Source of the DNA: Micavibrio aeruginosavorus
GTDB taxonomy: Bacteria; Pseudomonadota; Alphaproteobacteria; Micavibrionales; Micavibrionaceae
Reading direction: 5' to 3'
Assembly: GCA_003241475.1 (NCBI GenBank)
Contig: QFQB01000027.1
Location: 1-19,456, forward strand
DNA length: 19,456 nt
The notes under the pieces were generated by a model, which was not told where the DNA came from, ran no database searches, and was given only the letters and a program-made list of their open reading frames with translations. Positions within the stretch are counted from its first letter, which is position 1. Each line of letters opens with the position of its first letter. A program made the translations under genes and the position numbers. Positions 14,056 through 19,456 of this stretch are shown here, one piece after another.

Positions 14056-15246
14056 ATGACAACCGTTAACAGCATGGGCTTTGACAAGCCGGAAAAAGAA
14101 ACCCGCGTGGTCGTGGCCATGTCGGGCGGGGTTGATTCATCCGTGACGGCGGCGCTTTTGCATGAGCAAGGATACGATGTCGTCGGCGTGACGTTGCAGC
14201 TTTACGATTACGGCGCGGCGGTCGCGAAAAAAGGCGCGTGCTGCGCGGGTCAGGATATTTACGATGCGAAACGCGTGGCCGAAAAACTCGGTTTTCCGCA
14301 TTATGTTTTGAATTACGAAGACAATTTCAAGGAATCCGTCATCGACGGATTTGTTGAAAGCTATCTTCAGGGCGAAACGCCGATCCCCTGCGTTCAATGC
14401 AACCAGACGGTAAAATTCCGCGACCTTTTAAAAGTGGCCAAAGACCTTGGCGCCGATTGCATGGCAACAGGTCACTATATCCGCCGCATCGTCAATCCTT
14501 TGACGGGGCAGGCCGAGCTTCACCGCGCAACGGATGTTACCAAAGACCAGAGTTATTTCTTGTTCGCGACCACGCAGGAACAGCTTGATTTCCTGCGCTT
14601 TCCGCTCGGCATATGGGACAAGAGCGTGACGCGCGAGCATGCGGAGCGTTTCAATCTGGTCAACGCGGCAAAGCCGGATTCACAAGACATTTGTTTTGTG
14701 CCGAACGGCGATTATGCCGCCGTCGTGAAAAAAATCGCGCCGCAGGCGGCACTGGAAGGAAATATCGTTCATCTCGACGGGCGAGTGCTGGGCACGCACA
14801 CGGGCATCGTCAATTACACCATCGGCCAGCGCAAAGGCCTTGGCATCGGCGGCGGCCATAATGACTCCAACGATCCGTTCTATGTCGTGAAAATCGATCC
14901 TGTCTCCAATCAGGTGATTGTGGGCCCCAAAGAAGCGCTCGCCCGCGATATCGTCTATATCAAAAACGCCAACTGGCTTTCTTCCATCAAGCCCGAGGGC
15001 GAGATGGTGCAGATCAAATTGCGCTCCATGACCCGCGCCGTGGATGCCATGGTGCATGCCCGCGACGGCAATATGGCCGAAATCCATCTGCTGGAGCCGC
15101 AATACGGCGTCTCCCCCGGACAGGCTGCCGTATGTTATGCCGGAAACCGCGTTCTGGGCGGCGGCTGGATTGCCGGATCGGACAACCGCGCCATGCCTTT
15201 GACGGTCGGCGGGACGGCTCCGATTTTGGCCTCTCGCGCGGCTTGA
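14056..15246 (+). CDS. mnmA: tRNA-specific 2-thiouridylase
   Basis: MnmA adenylates and thiolates U34 in the anticodons of Lys, Glu and Gln tRNAs, using persulfide sulfur that originates from a cysteine desulfurase. The 396 residues contain the PP-loop VVVAMSGGVDSSVTAAL near the N-terminus, GACCAGQDIYDAKRVA, the nucleophile region PIPCVQCNQTVKF with C115 as the likely catalytic Cys, GADCMATGHYIRR, KDQSYFL, and the second catalytic Cys in DSQDICFVPNGDY (C213), followed by the beta-barrel C-terminal domain. The ATG at 14056 immediately follows the stop of the preceding gene, with AGAGG nine bases away. Residues 1-16 are a slightly long N-terminal lead, and M7 is an alternative start. Its TGA overlaps the -35 of the tRNA promoter. 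Confidence 0.97.
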   Translation: MTTVNSMGFDKPEKETRVVVAMSGGVDSSVTAALLHEQGYDVVGVTLQLYDYGAAVAKKGACCAGQDIYDAKRVAEKLGFPHYVLNYEDNFKESVIDGFVESYLQGETPIPCVQCNQTVKFRDLLKVAKDLGADCMATGHYIRRIVNPLTGQAELHRATDVTKDQSYFLFATTQEQLDFLRFPLGIWDKSVTREHAERFNLVNAAKPDSQDICFVPNGDYAAVVKKIAPQAALEGNIVHLDGRVLGTHTGIVNYTIGQRKGLGIGGGHNDSNDPFYVVKIDPVSNQVIVGPKEALARDIVYIKNANWLSSIKPEGEMVQIKLRSMTRAVDAMVHARDGNMAEIHLLEPQYGVSPGQAAVCYAGNRVLGGGWIAGSDNRAMPLTVGGTAPILASRAA

Positions 15247-15271
15247 CAAAATGCTTTGGGACGGTCATAAA
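15243..15271 (+). promoter_or_regulatory. tRNA promoter overlapping the mnmA stop
   Basis: Perfect TTGACA (15243-15248) containing the mnmA TGA, a 17-base spacer and CATAAA (15266-15271, four of six). Transcription would begin about 15278, some nine bases before the mature tRNA. Confidence 0.6.
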
Positions 15272-15286
15272 GTGCCCTTCCAAAAC

Positions 15287-15362
15287 GGCGGTGTAGCTCA
15301 GCCGGTAGAGCAGGGGAATCATAATCCCTGTGTCGGGGGTTCAAGTCCCTCCACCGCCACCA
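15287..15362 (+). tRNA. tRNA with anticodon CAT, probably elongator tRNA-Met
   Basis: A 76-base cloverleaf: acceptor arm GGCGGTG (15287-15293) pairs with CACCGCC (15352-15358), the D arm holds AGCTCAGCCGGTAGAGC, the anticodon loop is ATCATAA with anticodon CAT, the T arm contains GGTTCAAGTCC, and the discriminator A (15359) is followed by an encoded CCA (15360-15362). G1-C72 pairing and the lack of three G-C pairs closing the anticodon stem rule out initiator tRNA. A tRNA-Ile with a lysidine-modified CAT anticodon cannot be excluded by eye, but elongator Met fits better. No terminator is seen before the AI-2E family gene, so that gene may be read from the tRNA promoter. Confidence 0.93.
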
Positions 15363-15408
15363 TTTCCCCACATTGCGAAGAAACGCCAACTCTGGCAGAG
15401 TGCGGTCC

Positions 15409-16422
15409 ATGATCGGACATGACACACACAAAGTCGCCCTCGCCTCCTATATCCTTTCGGGGCTCGGGCTTTTCGCGGTTCTCTGGCTCGGCCTGCTCCC
15501 TGCCCTGCTCGGCGGACTTCTGGTTTACCAGCTTGTGATCTTCGGCGCGAAGCGTCTGAGCGACGATGTCGGCGTTATTCCGGCGGTGGGCAAAATCATT
15601 CTGATCATCGCCATCGCGGTGGTGATTGTCGGTCTTTTGACTTTCGGCGGCTACATGTTCGCCCGCTATATTTCCGAAGGAAACGAAAGCCTTGTCGTGC
15701 TGTTCCAGAAAATGGCCGAAGTTATCGTATCAGGTACGAGCTACCTTCCTGTGTGGACGCATCAATATCTGCCGGAGAATATTGATGAATGGCAACACAC
15801 GGCCTCCACATGGTTGCTTGATAATGCGCGGTACTTCAGTGTCGTCGGACGAGACTCCGTTGTATTTTTGTTGCATCTTTTGATCGGCATGGTGGTGGGC
15901 GGCATCGTTGCCATCAACCCCGCAACGCCTTCCAAGCGTGCGCCGTTGGCCCATGCGTTGTCCGAACGCGTTGCCTTCATCGGCCTGGCATTCCGTCGCG
16001 TCGTGTTTTCGCAAGTGCGCATCTCCGCGCTCAACACGCTTTTGACCGGTATCTTTCTGGCCATTGTCATGCCCTTGCTGGGGTATGAACTGCCGCTCGT
16101 CAAAACCATGATCGCCGTGACCTTCATCGTCGGGCTTTTGCCGATCATCGGCAACATCATCTCGAACACTGTGATCTTTCTGATTTCGCTCAGCGTCGCG
16201 CCGGTGGCCGCCGTGGTCGCGCTACTTTATCTGATCGGCATTCACAAGCTGGAATACTTCATCAATGCCCGCATCATCGGAACGCAAATCCGCGCCAAGG
16301 CGTGGGAGATTTTGGTGGCATTGCTGGTAATGGAAGCGGCATTCGGCATCGTCGGCCTCGTCGCGGCGCCGATCTACTACGCCTATCTGAAAGACGAACT
16401 GTCGGCGAAAAAGCTGGTCTAA
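15409..16422 (+). CDS. AI-2E family membrane protein (putative permease)
   Basis: A 337-residue membrane protein with the layout of the AI-2E transporter family (PF01594): two N-terminal helices (about residues 8-45), a helix near 60-85, a soluble segment (about 90-155 with LPVWTHQYLPENIDEW), then four or five C-terminal helices including the family stretch LNTLLTGIFLAIVMPLLG, TFIVGLLPIIGNIISNTV and WEILVALLVMEAAFGIVGLVAAPIYYAYLKDEL. Members export small molecules or ions; some are Na+/H+ antiporters, so the family name does not prove AI-2 transport. I chose the ATG at 15409 over the TTG at 15373 because the extra 12 residues are basic and unconserved in appearance and follow the tRNA too closely. 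Its stop lies within the T-tract of a minus-strand terminator. Confidence 0.88.
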   Translation: MIGHDTHKVALASYILSGLGLFAVLWLGLLPALLGGLLVYQLVIFGAKRLSDDVGVIPAVGKIILIIAIAVVIVGLLTFGGYMFARYISEGNESLVVLFQKMAEVIVSGTSYLPVWTHQYLPENIDEWQHTASTWLLDNARYFSVVGRDSVVFLLHLLIGMVVGGIVAINPATPSKRAPLAHALSERVAFIGLAFRRVVFSQVRISALNTLLTGIFLAIVMPLLGYELPLVKTMIAVTFIVGLLPIIGNIISNTVIFLISLSVAPVAAVVALLYLIGIHKLEYFINARIIGTQIRAKAWEILVALLVMEAAFGIVGLVAAPIYYAYLKDELSAKKLV

Positions 16423-16453
16423 AAAAAGACCGGACGCTTGGGGAAACATCCGG
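16421..16453 (-). terminator. Intrinsic terminator of the VOC-protein gene, overlapping the AI-2E gene stop
   Basis: Read on the minus strand, CCGGATG and CGTCCGG (16447-16453 and 16430-16436; one mismatched pair) form a hairpin followed two bases later by seven Ts, which are the A-run 16421-16427. The first two of those As belong to the TAA stop of the AI-2E family gene. On the plus strand the same hairpin has no T-tract. Confidence 0.6.
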
Positions 16454-16492
16454 CCCGCCTAAAGGGGAAAAGTCGCTTTTCTTGTTGTAATC

Positions 16493-16885
16493 CTATTCGG
16501 CGGCGAGCCTCATCTCCGCTTTTTCCGCCTGAAGCACGTTGACCAAAATCCTGTTCGGATCATAAACCACGAAATGGCGGGTTCCGTGCACATCGGTTCC
16601 CAGCTCTTTGTAAACCTCCAAGCCTTCCATGTAGAGCGTGTCATACGCCTGATCGACATCGTCGACGGCGATGCTCAGAATGACGCCCTGCACAGCCTGA
16701 TTGAAATCAGCCACGCAACGGTGGGTCTTATCGAATACGGCAATCTTGTTGTGCGGATCGTTCACGTTTTGCAACAGCGCATACCCGTCCTGTTCCACCG
16801 CAGGCACAAACCCGAAATAGTCTTCGTAGAAATTAACGGTGCTCACCAGTTTATCGGTGACCAATGTTGGATAAAACTGCGCCAT
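16493..16885 (-). CDS. VOC (glyoxalase/dioxygenase fold) family protein
   Basis: 130 residues with the beta-alpha-beta-beta-beta module pair of the vicinal-oxygen-chelate superfamily: FYPTLVTDKLVSTVNFYEDYFGFVPAVEQDGYALLQ, then ILSIAVDDVDQAYDTLYMEGLEVYKELGTDVHGTRHFVVYDPNRILVNVLQ. This C-terminal DPNR-x-LVNVLQ pattern is that of glyoxalase or bleomycin-resistance-like proteins. Metal ligands are not obvious, so it may bind rather than turn over its ligand. ATG at 16885 is preferred to the TTG at 16894 because AGAGGA lies nine bases before it. It diverges from a TetR regulator across repeated palindromes, so it is probably that regulator's target. A terminator follows at 16421-16453. Confidence 0.88.
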   Translation of the reverse strand: MAQFYPTLVTDKLVSTVNFYEDYFGFVPAVEQDGYALLQNVNDPHNKIAVFDKTHRCVADFNQAVQGVILSIAVDDVDQAYDTLYMEGLEVYKELGTDVHGTRHFVVYDPNRILVNVLQAEKAEMRLAAE

Positions 16886-16931
16886 GGCACACAATCCTCT
16901 CGCTATAGTTGTTTAGAAAGGTCTAATTTTC

Positions 16932-17003
16932 TGACAATCTGTCAATATATAGGATATTGACAATACTGACGGATAGTCAATATAGTTTTTTGACAAGCTG
17001 TCA
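16932..17003. promoter_or_regulatory. Cluster of TGAC-N5-GTCA palindromes: probable TetR operators
   Basis: Three 13-base palindromes lie between the VOC and TetR genes: TGACAATCTGTCA (16932-16944), TGACGGATAGTCA (16967-16979) and TGACAAGCTGTCA (16991-17003). A fourth, partial one starts at 16958 (TGACAATACTGAC). There is also an eight-base inverted repeat ATATTGAC/GTCAATAT (16954-16961 and 16976-16983). The middle site lies between the -35 and -10 of the tetR promoter and the third at its transcription start, a layout suited to autorepression. Confidence 0.65.
16957..16986 (+). promoter_or_regulatory. Promoter of the tetR-ddpX-ribF unit
   Basis: TTGACA (16957-16962), an 18-base spacer and TATAGT (16981-16986, five of six). 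Start would be near 16993, leaving a leader of about 60 bases to the ATG at 17053. An operator-like palindrome occupies the spacer. Confidence 0.55.
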
Positions 17004-17052
17004 GTCGTTTTTTGCATGCCTGTGTGATATTATATTTTAAGGGATTGATTTT

Positions 17053-17646
17053 ATGGCTAAAAAGCACGGCCCAAACAAAGAAAACCTGGAGGCAACGCGC
17101 CGCATTTTTCTTGATATTGCGCGTAAAGAGTTCTCGACGCTGGGGTATTACAATGCCTCTACGGCCAAGATAGTCGCGGAAAGCGGTATGGCAAGAGGCT
17201 CCCTTTATTACCATTTCGGCGATAAAAAAGGCCTATTCCGGGCGGTCTATGAACAGTTGATGCAGGAAATGCAAGCCGAAATTCATAATCGCATCGCATC
17301 GCAAACCGATGTCTGGACGGGCTTTATGGTGGGATGTCTTGGCGTGCTCGACCTTTTGACAACATCCGAGACCCGCCGCATCATCATCGACGTGCACACA
17401 GCCCTTACCTATGGCGAACGCATCGAGATCCTGCAAAAAACGTTGCTGGCGGAATTGAGCGATCAACTGGAAAAAGTGCTCGCCGCCAACTATTTCAAAG
17501 GCTATGACGCACGCCCGCTCTCGATTCTGATCTTCGGCTTCCTAAGCGAGGGCGGCAGAAGTTTCGAAATATCCAACGACGTCGCCAAAACACGTGAAGA
17601 AATAGGCCAGACCTTTACCAACTTCATGGAAAAGGCGCGTGGCTGA
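17053..17646 (+). CDS. TetR-family transcriptional regulator
   Basis: Cytoplasmic ligand-responsive repressor of 197 residues. The N-terminal helix-turn-helix is clear: ARKEFSTLGYYNASTAKIVAESGMARGSLYYHFGDKKGLFRAVYE (in pieces, about residues 23-67), where GSLYYHFGDKKGLF is the recognition-helix signature of the family. The C-terminal ligand-binding part is variable, as usual, and contains two Cys-free hydrophobic helices around GFMVGCLGVLDLL and LSILIFGFLSEGG. ATG at 17053 follows AAGGG at about nine bases. It diverges from the VOC gene over palindromic operators and overlaps the dipeptidase gene by eight bases. By analogy with nemR-gloA-type loci, the ligand may be a reactive aldehyde or electrophile, but this is inference only. 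Confidence 0.95.
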   Translation: MAKKHGPNKENLEATRRIFLDIARKEFSTLGYYNASTAKIVAESGMARGSLYYHFGDKKGLFRAVYEQLMQEMQAEIHNRIASQTDVWTGFMVGCLGVLDLLTTSETRRIIIDVHTALTYGERIEILQKTLLAELSDQLEKVLAANYFKGYDARPLSILIFGFLSEGGRSFEISNDVAKTREEIGQTFTNFMEKARG

Positions 17647-18358
17647 TCTTTTCGGCATCAACGACCTCACCCCCATGGATTTGTTCTGCGGGGATGAGCC
17701 TATCAAAATAGATATCGTTTACGCCGATGCAAAACATCCCGAAAACATCTTTGGCACAGCCGTGTATGAGCAACACGCGCGCATGATCCTGCATCAGGAT
17801 ATGGCACGCGTTGTTTTAAGCGCGGCGCGAACATTGAACAAAAACCACGGATGGATACTCGTCTTAAAAGATGGGCTACGCCCTGTAGAAGCGCAAGCCG
17901 CGCTCATGGAAACGCCTATCGTTAAAGCCCATCCGCACTGGTTGCAAGAACCACGATTGCTTTCTGGTCCGGGACAAGGCGCACACCCACGCGGGATGGC
18001 AATCGATGTATCCCTTATTGATTGCAATGGCTGGACTGTGGACATGGGCACAGTGTTCGATGAGATGTCGGATTATTCGGCACGGACCTACAAGCATTTT
18101 CCGAACGCTATCTTGCAGAACCGAGAAAGCCTGGAAGAAGCGTTTGTTCAGGCAGGACGCAAACACAGGCTTCCGGTCTTGCCGTTGCCGTCCGAATGGT
18201 GGGATTTCCGGTTTATGCCTGCTCATTATAGAGCCCGCCCGCCTATCCACGACAAGAATCTGCCTGGTCCATTGAGGATGCGAGAACCAACAACACCGGA
18301 TCCACAATGGGAAGCAAGCACGCAACATCTTGCCAAAGCCATTCTCAAATCCCTATAA
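17639..18358 (+). CDS. ddpX: D-alanyl-D-alanine dipeptidase family protein (VanX/DdpX-like, M15D)
   Basis: The family cleaves D-Ala-D-Ala, freeing D-alanine during cell-wall turnover. The 239 residues contain LKDGLRPVEAQ (R81, equivalent to the VanX transition-state Arg), the zinc motif GAHPRGMAIDVSL with H116 and D123, and LPSEWWDFRF with the catalytic Glu E186. The third zinc ligand, His in the EWWH of VanX, is Asp here (D189); I recall EWWDF as a variant in alphaproteobacterial homologues, so it need not be inactive. No signal peptide, so a cytoplasmic role as for E. coli DdpX. The GTG at 17639 overlaps the tetR stop by eight bases, with AAGG just upstream. ribF follows after six bases, so the three genes form an operon. 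Confidence 0.88.
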   Translation: MADLFGINDLTPMDLFCGDEPIKIDIVYADAKHPENIFGTAVYEQHARMILHQDMARVVLSAARTLNKNHGWILVLKDGLRPVEAQAALMETPIVKAHPHWLQEPRLLSGPGQGAHPRGMAIDVSLIDCNGWTVDMGTVFDEMSDYSARTYKHFPNAILQNRESLEEAFVQAGRKHRLPVLPLPSEWWDFRFMPAHYRARPPIHDKNLPGPLRMREPTTPDPQWEASTQHLAKAILKSL

Positions 18359-18364
18359 AGGGCC

Positions 18365-19291
18365 ATGGAAATTTATCAGGATATTGCCGGATTGCCCGTC
18401 GCCGCCAAAGGGGCGCTCATCGCTATCGGAAACTTCGATGGGGTGCATCGCGGGCACCGAGCTTTATTAGATGAAGGCAGACGTTTGGCGAATGCCAAGG
18501 GACTGAAGTTCGGTGTTTTGACGTTCGAGCCGCATCCCCGCAAATTGTTCCGCCCCGACGATCCCCCGTTCCGCATCACGCCGCCCTCCATCAAGTACCG
18601 TTTGATCGAAAAAGCGAAGGCGGATTTCATCGTCTCGCTTCCTTTCGACTGGGATTTCGCCAGCCAGTCGGCGGAAGATTTCGTGCAAAACATCCTTGTG
18701 TGGGGGTTGAAAGCCGCCCATGTCATTACCGGTGTGGATTTTCGCTTCGGCCAGCTTCGCAAGGGCTCGCTCCAGACGATTGAACAGGCCGGTATCCCCG
18801 TTACTGCTTTTGCCGCTATCGGCGATCAGGATGGCGAAAAATTTTCTTCCACCGCCATTCGCGGCGCGCTACGCCTCGGCGATATCGAAGAGGCGAATGC
18901 GCTACTCGGCTGGGAATGGGAAATAGAAGGCGAGATTTTCCGCGGCGACCGGCGCGGGCACGAACTGGGCTATCCGACCGCGAATATACTGCTCGGCGAT
19001 ATTCTCCACCCTGCCTATGGAATCTATGCGACACTCGTGCAGATCGAAGGCGAAGAGCAATGGCGGCCCGCCGCCACCAATATCGGCATTCGCCCGATGT
19101 TCGAAGTCAAGACCGGCCAGGTTGAGGCGCATATCCTCGATTTTGAAGACCGTGATATTTACGGCAAAACCCTGCGCGTCCTTCCCGTCGCCCGTTTGCG
19201 CGGCGAGGCCAAGTTCGCCTCTCTCGAAGCCCTGATCGTGCAAATCGAGACCGATTGCGCCCAAACACGCAGCCTGCTGGCCGACCGTTAA
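18365..19291 (+). CDS. ribF: Bifunctional riboflavin kinase / FAD synthetase
   Basis: Makes FMN from riboflavin and FAD from FMN in the cytoplasm. The 308 residues are normal for RibF. The N-terminal adenylyltransferase domain has IAIGNFDGVHRGH (nucleotide-binding HxGH-type motif, about residues 19-31), LTFEPHPRKLF, VITGVDFRFGQLRKG and SSTAIRGALRLGDIEEANALLG. The C-terminal flavokinase domain has GDRRGHELGYPTANI (GxPTAN motif) and TNIGIRPMF, ending in EAHILDFEDRDIYGKTLRV. AAAGGG precedes the ATG at 18365, six bases after the dipeptidase stop. The supply of flavin may be coexpressed with the TetR gene by operon position, with no stated functional link. No intrinsic terminator is visible after the stop. 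Confidence 0.97.
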   Translation: MEIYQDIAGLPVAAKGALIAIGNFDGVHRGHRALLDEGRRLANAKGLKFGVLTFEPHPRKLFRPDDPPFRITPPSIKYRLIEKAKADFIVSLPFDWDFASQSAEDFVQNILVWGLKAAHVITGVDFRFGQLRKGSLQTIEQAGIPVTAFAAIGDQDGEKFSSTAIRGALRLGDIEEANALLGWEWEIEGEIFRGDRRGHELGYPTANILLGDILHPAYGIYATLVQIEGEEQWRPAATNIGIRPMFEVKTGQVEAHILDFEDRDIYGKTLRVLPVARLRGEAKFASLEALIVQIETDCAQTRSLLADR

Positions 19292-19309
19292 GCTTCTGGA
19301 AAAACATGA

Positions 19310-19330
19310 TTATTCACATGCTGTGGATAA
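19310..19330. promoter_or_regulatory. Two head-to-head DnaA boxes
   Basis: TTATTCACA (19310-19318) and TGTGGATAA (19322-19330, reading TTATCCACA on the other strand) both match TTATNCACA perfectly and are separated by three bases, forming a 21-base near-palindrome. They lie just upstream of a possible promoter for the gene starting at 19413. The rest of the 19292-19412 gap shows no further boxes. Confidence 0.7.
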
Positions 19331-19333
19331 ATC

Positions 19334-19363
19334 TTGACGGCCGGCGCCTTCAACGCCTACAAA
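19334..19363 (+). promoter_or_regulatory. Possible promoter of the gene at 19413
   Basis: TTGACG (19334-19339, five of six), an 18-base spacer, TACAAA (19358-19363, four of six). The DnaA boxes sit directly before the -35, a position suited to activation or repression by DnaA. Confidence 0.35.
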
Positions 19364-19412
19364 CGCATCATAAAAACAAGGCGATTCAAGCCATTGCTTA
19401 AAAGGTGTGTAA

Positions 19413-19456
19413 ATGCGTATGTCCTCTAAACCCCGCCCGATCGTGATGCCGAACCT
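19413..19456 (+). CDS. Start of an unidentified gene, cut by the window edge
   Basis: ATG at 19413 is preceded by AAGG with a spacer of about seven bases and follows a possible promoter and two DnaA boxes. Only fourteen residues are visible, MRMSSKPRPIVMPN, and the frame stays open to the edge. A start at the internal ATG (third codon) is equally possible. Too little is present to name the protein. Confidence 0.5.
   Translation, partial: MRMSSKPRPIVMPN

Noticed and set aside
15373..15408. TTG start for the AI-2E family gene
   Set aside because: No ribosome site, only ten bases after the tRNA, and the added residues look unlike a membrane-protein start.
19292..19412. Replication origin
   Set aside because: Only two DnaA boxes and no AT-rich unwinding region are present, and no dnaA, hemE or parAB gene is in view.
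1..19456. CRISPR array, insertion sequence or integrase
   Set aside because: No regularly spaced repeats, no terminal inverted repeats with a transposase frame, and no recombinase motif was seen; the only cassette-like repeat is the pair around the toxin.

Overview
The window is 19.5 kb of densely coded chromosome, most likely from an alphaproteobacterium. The support is the divergent anmK/tyrS pair, the long DUF3971/AsmA-type protein, the alpha/beta hydrolase divergent to a cysteine desulfurase-ferredoxin pair, and the gene sequences themselves. A Rhodospirillales- or Micavibrio-like lineage would fit, but that is only an impression. Most genes are fairly GC-rich. No stretch longer than about 180 bases lacks a gene; the larger gaps carry promoters, operators or terminators.

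Layout. 1-913: the end of an unrecognised gene and a second unknown gene. 917-4662: anmK (minus) diverges from tyrS (plus), which is followed by an MscS-type channel. 4659-8015: a 1118-residue AsmA-like envelope protein on the minus strand. 8140-8619: the peroxiredoxin bcp. 8616-10110: an accessory island. A strong promoter overlapping the bcp stop is followed within about 60 bases by a terminator hairpin, then by a composite toxin gene (peptidoglycan-binding-like, phage MuF-like, colicin D-type tRNase) overlapping its likely immunity gene, then a short vestige of a MuF gene tail and a terminator. 10117-13534: an alpha/beta hydrolase, a cysteine desulfurase with its ferredoxin, an N-formylglutamate amidohydrolase family protein and a small unknown protein. 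13575-16422: a near-consensus promoter driving a small basic protein and mnmA, then a tRNA with anticodon CAT and an AI-2E family membrane protein. 16493-19291: a glyoxalase-fold (VOC) protein diverging from a TetR regulator across a cluster of palindromes, with a VanX-like dipeptidase and ribF downstream of the regulator. 19310-19456: two head-to-head DnaA boxes and the start of another gene.

How the genes fit together. The housekeeping content covers tRNA charging and modification (tyrS, mnmA, the tRNA), cell-wall recycling (anmK, the DdpX-like dipeptidase), Fe-S chemistry (desulfurase and ferredoxin), flavin synthesis (ribF), peroxide defence (bcp) and envelope homeostasis (MscS, AsmA-like).

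The outstanding element is the toxin-immunity island at 8741-10044. The toxin's C-terminal domain keeps every residue I associate with colicin D catalysis (K251, K253, H254, S319, W321). The base composition falls from about 67% to 25-35% G+C close to the predicted toxin-domain boundary. A 26-base piece of the MuF coding sequence recurs with three mismatches exactly 891 bases downstream, just after the immunity gene. Together these suggest that a toxin/immunity cassette was recombined into a MuF-family gene and left the old gene tail behind.

Other recurring features are promoters that overlap stop codons (after bcp and mnmA) and three genes without a clear ribosome-binding site whose -10 elements lie just upstream of the ATG, suggesting leaderless mRNAs.
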